From positions 1-64,000 of the forward strand of contig JAGBHT010000009.1 of assembly GCA_017935365.1 (NCBI GenBank): a stretch of DNA of 64,000 nucleotides, in the 5' to 3' direction. This document shows positions 59,476 to 64,000 of this stretch, piece after piece. A program made the position numbers and the translations under genes. Positions within the stretch are counted from its first letter, which is position 1. Every line of letters begins with the position of its first letter. This stretch comes from Ruminiclostridium sp. (lineage in GTDB: Bacteria; Bacillota; Clostridia; Oscillospirales; Ruminococcaceae). The notes beneath the pieces were generated by a model. The model made no database searches, was not told the DNA's origin, and was given only the letters and a program-made list of their open reading frames with translations.

Positions 59476-61260
59476 ATGAAAGAACTTGAATACCCCTTTG
59501 ACGGCGCTTATCTGCTGAAAAAGAAACGCTCGATAAAAAGACAGCTCCTGTCTGACGGCAGTGTGCGTATAAAGAAAAAGATCGCCGTACTCGGCGGTTC
59601 AACCACGAACGATATAATAAATATGCTGGAACTGTTCCTGCTGAATTACGGCATTGAACCGGCCTTTTACGAGTCGGAGTACAACCGTTACTGGCAGGAC
59701 GCAGTATTCGGAAACGAGGAGCTTGACAGCTTCTCACCCGATCTGATATTCATTCATACATCAAACCGCAACATACTGAAATACCCTGCGATAACCGACA
59801 GCAAGGAGCAGACAGACGCACTCTTTGCCGAGCAGATGAAGTATTTTGAAACAATGTGGGAGAAGATAGCCGAGCGCTACCACTGCCCCGTTATCCAGAA
59901 CAATTTTGAACAGCCGTATTTCCGCCTTATGGGCAACCGTGATGCGTTCGACTGCCGCGGCAGAGTGAACTTCATAAACAGGCTCAATATGGCGTTTGCG
60001 GACTATGCCGCATCGCACGAGAGTTTTTACATCAACGATATAAACTATGTCAGCGCCTGCTACGGGATTGATAAGTGGAGCGAGCCGTCCTACTGGCATT
60101 TGTACAAATACGCTATGTGCGTTCCCGCAATTCCCGATTTTGCGTTCAACTTAGCGGCAATAGTAAAATCCGTATTCGGCAAGAACAAGAAAGCACTTGT
60201 GCTTGACCTTGACAATACGCTGTGGGGCGGAGTTGTCGGCGATGACGGTGTTGACGGAATTGAAATCGGACAGGAAACTCACATGGGACAGGTTTATTCC
60301 GAGTTTCAGAAGTACTTAGGACTTGTAAAGGACACAGGCGTAATGCTCACCGTCTGCTCAAAAAACGATGAGGAAAACGCCCTTGCAGGTCTTAACCACC
60401 CCGAGGGAAGCTTAAAGCCCGATGATTTCATAATGATAAAGGCAAACTGGGACAACAAGGACAGAAACATTGAGGCTATAGCAACCGGTCTTAATATCGG
60501 ACAGGATGCACTGGTATTCCTTGACGATAACCCTGCCGAGCGTGCAATAGTTTCCGCACAATTGCCGACAGTTGCCGTTCCCGAAATGGAGCGTCCTGAA
60601 GATTATATAAGAGTGGTAGACCGCTCACGTTTCTTTGAAATTACCGCTTTTTCAAGCGATGATTTAAAACGCAACGAAATGTACAAGGAGAATGCGGTAA
60701 GAGCCGCACAGCAGGCACAGTTCACCGACTACGGCGAGTATCTTAAAAGCCTTGAGATGGTCGGCGTAATTGATGATTTCCTGCCTATCTACCTCCCCCG
60801 TATAACACAGCTTACCAATAAGAGCAACCAGTTCAACCTTACCACAAAGCGTTTTACCACCGCAGAGATGGAACAGGTATTCGCCGACGACAGCTATATC
60901 AGACTGTATGGCAGACTTGCCGACAAGTTCGGCGATAACGGTATTGTATCGGTAGTTATCGGCAAGGTAAACGGCGATACGCTGGATATAGATCTGTGGC
61001 TTATGAGCTGTCGTGTATTAAAGCGTGATATGGAATACGCAATGCTCGACAGCCTTTGCGAAAGAGCAAAACAGCGCGGACTTAAAACGGTAAAGGGTTA
61101 TTATTACCCTACCGCAAAGAATAAACTGGTGAAAGAGCTGTACGGCGACTTCGGATTTACAAAAGTCAGCGAGGACGCAGACGGCAACACCGTATGGGAG
61201 CTTTCGCTTTCGGGCTATGAGCCTAAGAATAAATATATCACTGTAGAAAGGAACAAGTAA
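59476..61260 (+). CDS. FkbH-like HAD-IIIC protein
   Basis: 594 residues. The N-terminal third has an SGNH-like fold (VLGGSTTNDI, IHTSNRN). The HAD-IIIC domain follows, with DLDNTLWGG (about 239-247), CSKNDEENA and FLDDNPAERA. The C-terminal GNAT-like region holds NLTTKRFT and DIDLWLMSCRVLKRDMEYAML. FkbH proteins load a three-carbon unit from glycolysis onto an acyl carrier protein, as in methoxymalonyl and related pathways. The next gene, two bases away, is the acyl carrier protein, which fits. Together with the DHHW genes, this implies an acyl group made in the cytosol and delivered to the surface. Confidence 0.9.
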   Translation: MKELEYPFDGAYLLKKKRSIKRQLLSDGSVRIKKKIAVLGGSTTNDIINMLELFLLNYGIEPAFYESEYNRYWQDAVFGNEELDSFSPDLIFIHTSNRNILKYPAITDSKEQTDALFAEQMKYFETMWEKIAERYHCPVIQNNFEQPYFRLMGNRDAFDCRGRVNFINRLNMAFADYAASHESFYINDINYVSACYGIDKWSEPSYWHLYKYAMCVPAIPDFAFNLAAIVKSVFGKNKKALVLDLDNTLWGGVVGDDGVDGIEIGQETHMGQVYSEFQKYLGLVKDTGVMLTVCSKNDEENALAGLNHPEGSLKPDDFIMIKANWDNKDRNIEAIATGLNIGQDALVFLDDNPAERAIVSAQLPTVAVPEMERPEDYIRVVDRSRFFEITAFSSDDLKRNEMYKENAVRAAQQAQFTDYGEYLKSLEMVGVIDDFLPIYLPRITQLTNKSNQFNLTTKRFTTAEMEQVFADDSYIRLYGRLADKFGDNGIVSVVIGKVNGDTLDIDLWLMSCRVLKRDMEYAMLDSLCERAKQRGLKTVKGYYYPTAKNKLVKELYGDFGFTKVSEDADGNTVWELSLSGYEPKNKYITVERNK

Positions 61261-61262
61261 CA

Positions 61263-61502
61263 ATGAGTGAGCAGGAAATTTACGAAAGATTAAACGAGGT
61301 TTTCAGAAACGTATTTGACGATGATGATATCACCGTAGACGCAGGCACAACAGCAGACGACATCGAGGACTGGGACAGCCTTGAACACATTAACCTTGTA
61401 TCGGCAGTCGAAGACGAATTCGGCATCCGTTTTAAGATGGGCGAAGTTTCTTCAATGAAGAATGTCGGCGAAATGGTCGACATCATAAAGGCAAGAGCCT
61501 GA
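61263..61502 (+). CDS. Acyl carrier protein
   Basis: 79 residues, four-helix acyl carrier protein with the phosphopantetheine Ser in DWDSLEHI (about residue 38). It starts two bases after the FkbH-like gene, with GAAAGGAACAAG upstream, so the two are probably made together. It is likely a dedicated carrier for the FkbH product and not the fatty-acid ACP. The expected MBOAT acyltransferase is not found in the rest of the window. Confidence 0.92.
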   Translation: MSEQEIYERLNEVFRNVFDDDDITVDAGTTADDIEDWDSLEHINLVSAVEDEFGIRFKMGEVSSMKNVGEMVDIIKARA

Positions 61503-61865
61503 TCGGGCGGCGAGTCGCCGCTGACAATTCCGCCTTTGGAATTGTCGACGGTCAGCTAAGATTAGCAGAACGGCGGGATTAAACAAAGCAATAATCAATA
61601 TAATGTGGGTGGCTGTGAGCCGCTTCAGATTCCGCCTACGGCTGTGAGCCGCTTCAGATTCCGCCTACGGCTGTGAGCCGCTTCAAATTCCGCCTTTGGA
61701 ATCGTCTGAGCAATCCGCAGGATAGCGAAATGGCGGACGGCAATGTGCCGCTTCAAGCTCCGCCGTTCTGACAGCAGGCAATTTGCTCAACCTCCGTTAC
61801 CGGCGGTAGCAATATGATAATGCAAATTCAGAATTCGTGCGATTTGGTAAAACCGAATATAAAGA
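61503..61865. other. Hairpin-rich intergenic region after the acyl carrier gene
   Basis: About 360 bases with no gene. It contains GGCGGCGA-GTCGCCGC (61505-61520), a GACAATTCC/GGAATTGTC hairpin (61524-61547) and the 29-base tandem repeats at 61611-61697. Later partial copies of the TTCCGCC motif follow. The hairpins lack T-tracts. It looks like a degenerate repeat cluster. Confidence 0.5.
61611..61697. repeat. 29-base tandem repeat
   Basis: Three consecutive units starting GGCTGTGAGCCGCTTC and ending ATTCCGCC. The first two are identical and the third differs at its end. Each unit contains the small palindrome GGCTGTGAGCC. There are no spacers, so it is not a CRISPR. Confidence 0.85.
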
Positions 61866-61896
61866 AAATCCACTGCTTTCGGGCGGTGGATTTTTT
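61866..61896 (+). terminator. Plus-strand terminator, likely of the acyl carrier operon
   Basis: AAATCCAC and GTGGATTT arms around a GC-rich centre, then TTTTTTGC. It is the first hairpin with a real T-tract after the operon. Confidence 0.75.
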
Positions 61897-61985
61897 GCTG
61901 TTATACAACCTTACCATTCGTGCAACAAGTGATTTACGCAATATTCATTTCATCCCCTACCCTGTTTTTCTTGTAAATTTGATTC

Positions 61986-62024
61986 AAAAAAGGACACCGA
62001 CCGTTTCCGACCGATGCCCTTTGC
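61986..62024 (-). terminator. Terminator of the LRR/Fn3 pseudogene
   Basis: In the minus direction, GGGCATCGGTCG and CGGTCGGTGTCC form an imperfect stem followed by TTTTTTG, about 20 bases past the stop codon. Confidence 0.75.
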
Positions 62025-62042
62025 TATTAATTTATAATGCTT

Positions 62043-64000
62043 TTACTTCTTCGTCCTGACTGTCAGCGTACCGCTCCATGAGCCGTACTGCTTAGTATTT
62101 CCGTAAGTCTTATACGCTCTTATTCTGAACTTGTAGCTTGTATTAGCCTTTAAGCTCTTTATCGTACAGCTTGTAGAAGTAGCCTTAGTGCCTGTATAAA
62201 CAGTCACCCACTTACCGCCCTTGTACTGCTGTAACTGGTAACCGCTTGCGGTCGTGCCCTTGTTCCAGCCGAGCGTTATTGAAGTCTTGGTTGTGGCTTT
62301 CACCTTGAATCCGCTTACTCCATAAGGATTGGTGTTAACCTTAACTTCACTGCTCCATGAGCCATACTGCTTATTATTTCCGTAAGTCTTGTACGCTCTG
62401 ATTCTGAATCTGTAGCCTGCCGTACCTGCCTTTAAGCCCTTTACAGTATAGCTTGTGTTGGTAGCCTTTGTTCCGGTGTAGATAGTCACCCACTTGCCAT
62501 CCTTATACTGCTGTAACTGGTAACCGCTCGCTGTCGTACCCTTGTTCCACTTCAACGTAACAGATGTACTTGTCTTTGACGAACACTTGAATCCGCTTAC
62601 GCCGTAAGGATTGGTGTTTACACTCAGCGTTGCCGAGTTTGCACTGTAAGCCGTAGCCTTGCCCTCGGTCTTATATGCCTTAATTCTGTACTGATAGGTC
62701 TTGCTAGCCGACAGCTTTGTAACTTTATATGTCAGTGTGTTGTTATTCGTGACCTTAGCGACTTGGCTCCACGTTTTGCCGTTGTAAGCTTCAATAATAT
62801 AACCGCTTGCGTTTGCATTCTTGTTCCACTGTAAAGTGATACTTGTGCTGTCCTTTGTTTTTACCTTAAAACCGCCGATCTTTGCGAGCGTGAGCTTTGC
62901 AGCTTCGCTGTCTTTGTAGCTATAGCCGCAACTTGAGCACTCGTGATAAGTGTAGCCCTTTGCAGTGTAGGTAGGCTTAACTACAGTGTCGACATACTTA
63001 TGACCGAGAGCCTTTATTGTTCGTCTTTTGACCTTACCGCAAACCGGGCAGATTCTTTCTTCTGTTCCGAATTCCGTGCAAGTCGGCTCGTCATATAATT
63101 CCCACTCTCCGAAAGAATGATTTTCCGTTGCAGGTATTTCTTCAAAATCTTTAAAAGTAGTGCCGCATTCAGGTCAGAATGTTTTTCCTGTATTACCGGG
63201 TTTACCGCAGGTCGGCTCGGACGCCGCAATAGTATACAATGTATGCCCCTTGGCAGGGATCTCTTTCTGCGCTGTTATAGTTTCGTTGCATACAGAGCAG
63301 TGGCTTCCCTCTGTAAGACCGGTTTCGGTACAGGTCGCATCGTATCCCTTGTCGGTAACTGTTGTATGACCGTTTGCGGGTATAACTTCCTGCTTCTTGA
63401 TTGTCGTATTGCATACAGCACAGTGAACACCCTCTGTAAGACCGGTTTCAGTGCAGGTCGGCAGTACCGCGCAGTCTACCGCCTCTATATGGTCCGTCAT
63501 AGGTAATTCCGACTGTTCTATAAGTACGGCATTGCAAACCGAGCAGTGAACGCCTTCGGTAAGACCTGTGCTTGTACAGGTCGGCTCAACTGCCGCGTCA
63601 ATAACGTCCGTGTGTCCAAAAGCGTCTATTATTTCCTGCTCAACAATTGTTTCGTTGCACACTGAGCAGTGACTGCCGTCCGAAATTCCGTGTTCTGTAC
63701 AGGTCGCAGGTGTGCCCTTGTCTATGACTTCCTTATGACCTTTTGCAGGGATCTCGCCGGTATAAGCTCTTTTGCAGACCGTGCAGACAAACCTTTCTGT
63801 TCCCGTTTCGGTACAGGTGGGTTCTCTTAAAATAATTGAGCTGTATTGATGCTCGTCGCAGTCGAGTATATTGTATGTTAAACTGTTGTCCTTTGCGTAC
63901 TGTTAGCCTGTCGTACCCGAATAGCAATTCAGCGTAAATCCGTCAATAAGATCGCTGTAGTCCTTATAGCCAAAAGCCTTAATACCGATTTCTTCAACGC
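62043..64000 (-). pseudogene. Interrupted BspA-like LRR / Cys-repeat / Fn3 surface protein (5' end outside window)
   Basis: One continuous protein can be read across the whole interval if two stops are ignored: TAA at 63903-63905 and TGA at 63174-63176. In order: the end of a BspA-like leucine-rich repeat region (FGYKDYSDL, then YAKDN), five to seven Cys-rich repeats of about 40 residues (PTCTETGLTEGVHCSVCN...IPAKGH), and three Fn3 domains (GVSGFKVKATTKTSITLGWN; FRIRAYKTYGN). The sequence ends in TVRTKK without a membrane anchor. The TAA replaces what is probably Gln or another residue in the LRR GTTG-x-QYAKDN turn. The TGA stands exactly where the repeat has Cys (KTF-stop-PECG). No frame is lost at either site, so both are single-base nonsense changes. 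Plausible ancestral role: adhesin. Confidence 0.75.

Noticed and set aside
61611..61697. CRISPR array from 29-base repeats
   Set aside because: Units abut directly with no spacers, and only three are present.
63174..63176. Selenocysteine codon in the Cys-repeat protein
   Set aside because: The TGA is at a Cys position, but a separate TAA occurs in the same gene. I saw no selenocysteine-insertion hairpin I could support, and repeated Cys residues here look structural.

Overview
The window looks like chromosomal DNA of a flagellated, fibre-degrading low-to-mid GC Clostridium-class Firmicute, most like the Ruminococcaceae/Oscillospiraceae (Ruminococcus or [Eubacterium] siraeum type). The grounds are the Firmicute-style flagellar gene order with FliY and cheY inside the fliM-fliO run, lipoproteins with Ser/Thr-rich linkers, a GH5 endoglucanase, C-terminal SPDTG anchors, strong AGGAGG-type ribosome sites, and sigma-A promoters with 16-17 bp spacers. 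The species is inference; no 16S or other taxonomic marker is present apart from rnpB.

Layout. 1-3950: an iron-uptake operon (feoA, feoA, feoB, Cys-rich small membrane protein) behind a promoter and four palindromes resembling DtxR/IdeR iron boxes. 4185-35215: one very long minus-strand flagellar/chemotaxis cluster, transcribed flgB-flgC-fliE-fliF-fliG-fliH-fliI-fliJ-fliK-flgD-(operon protein)-flgE-flbD-motA-motB-fliM-fliY-cheY-fliO-fliP-fliQ-fliR-flhB-flhA-fliA-flhO-flhP-cheC-cheD-fapA, ending in a secreted Ig-repeat protein with a papain-like tail. flhF and flhG are missing from their usual place between flhA and fliA. 35322-40560: a membrane protein of unknown function, then a second-messenger block: PilZ protein, sensor diguanylate cyclase, ParA ATPase and a ComFB-family protein.

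40626-48745: cell-surface and secretion genes. These are two paralogous SPDTG-anchored proteins, an ECF sigma factor with a membrane partner, a GH5 lipoprotein, a tiny membrane protein, and two lipoproteins whose NlpC/P60-like domains lack the catalytic Cys and His. 48773-54765: cytosolic GH2 glycosidase, Nudix hydrolase and FolC. 55158-55572: RNase P RNA on the minus strand. 55603-61502: a DUF308 membrane protein with a C-terminal permuted-papain-like domain, then two DHHW lipoproteins, an FkbH-like protein and an acyl carrier protein, which together suggest acyl modification of a surface polymer. 62043-64000: the 3' part of a BspA-like LRR/Cys-repeat/Fn3 surface protein interrupted by two in-frame stops.

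The most unusual signal outside the genes is a dispersed intergenic element (14747-14920, 52590-52842, 54801-55070). Two copies share a multi-hairpin fold, and one stem differs by two compensatory base-pair changes around an unchanged TCAAG loop. This points to selection on an RNA or single-stranded DNA structure. The other leading candidates for new biology are the pair of pseudo-NlpC/P60 lipoproteins with an operator-like GTTACC/GGTAAC array, and the ParA-ComFB pair downstream of c-di-GMP genes.
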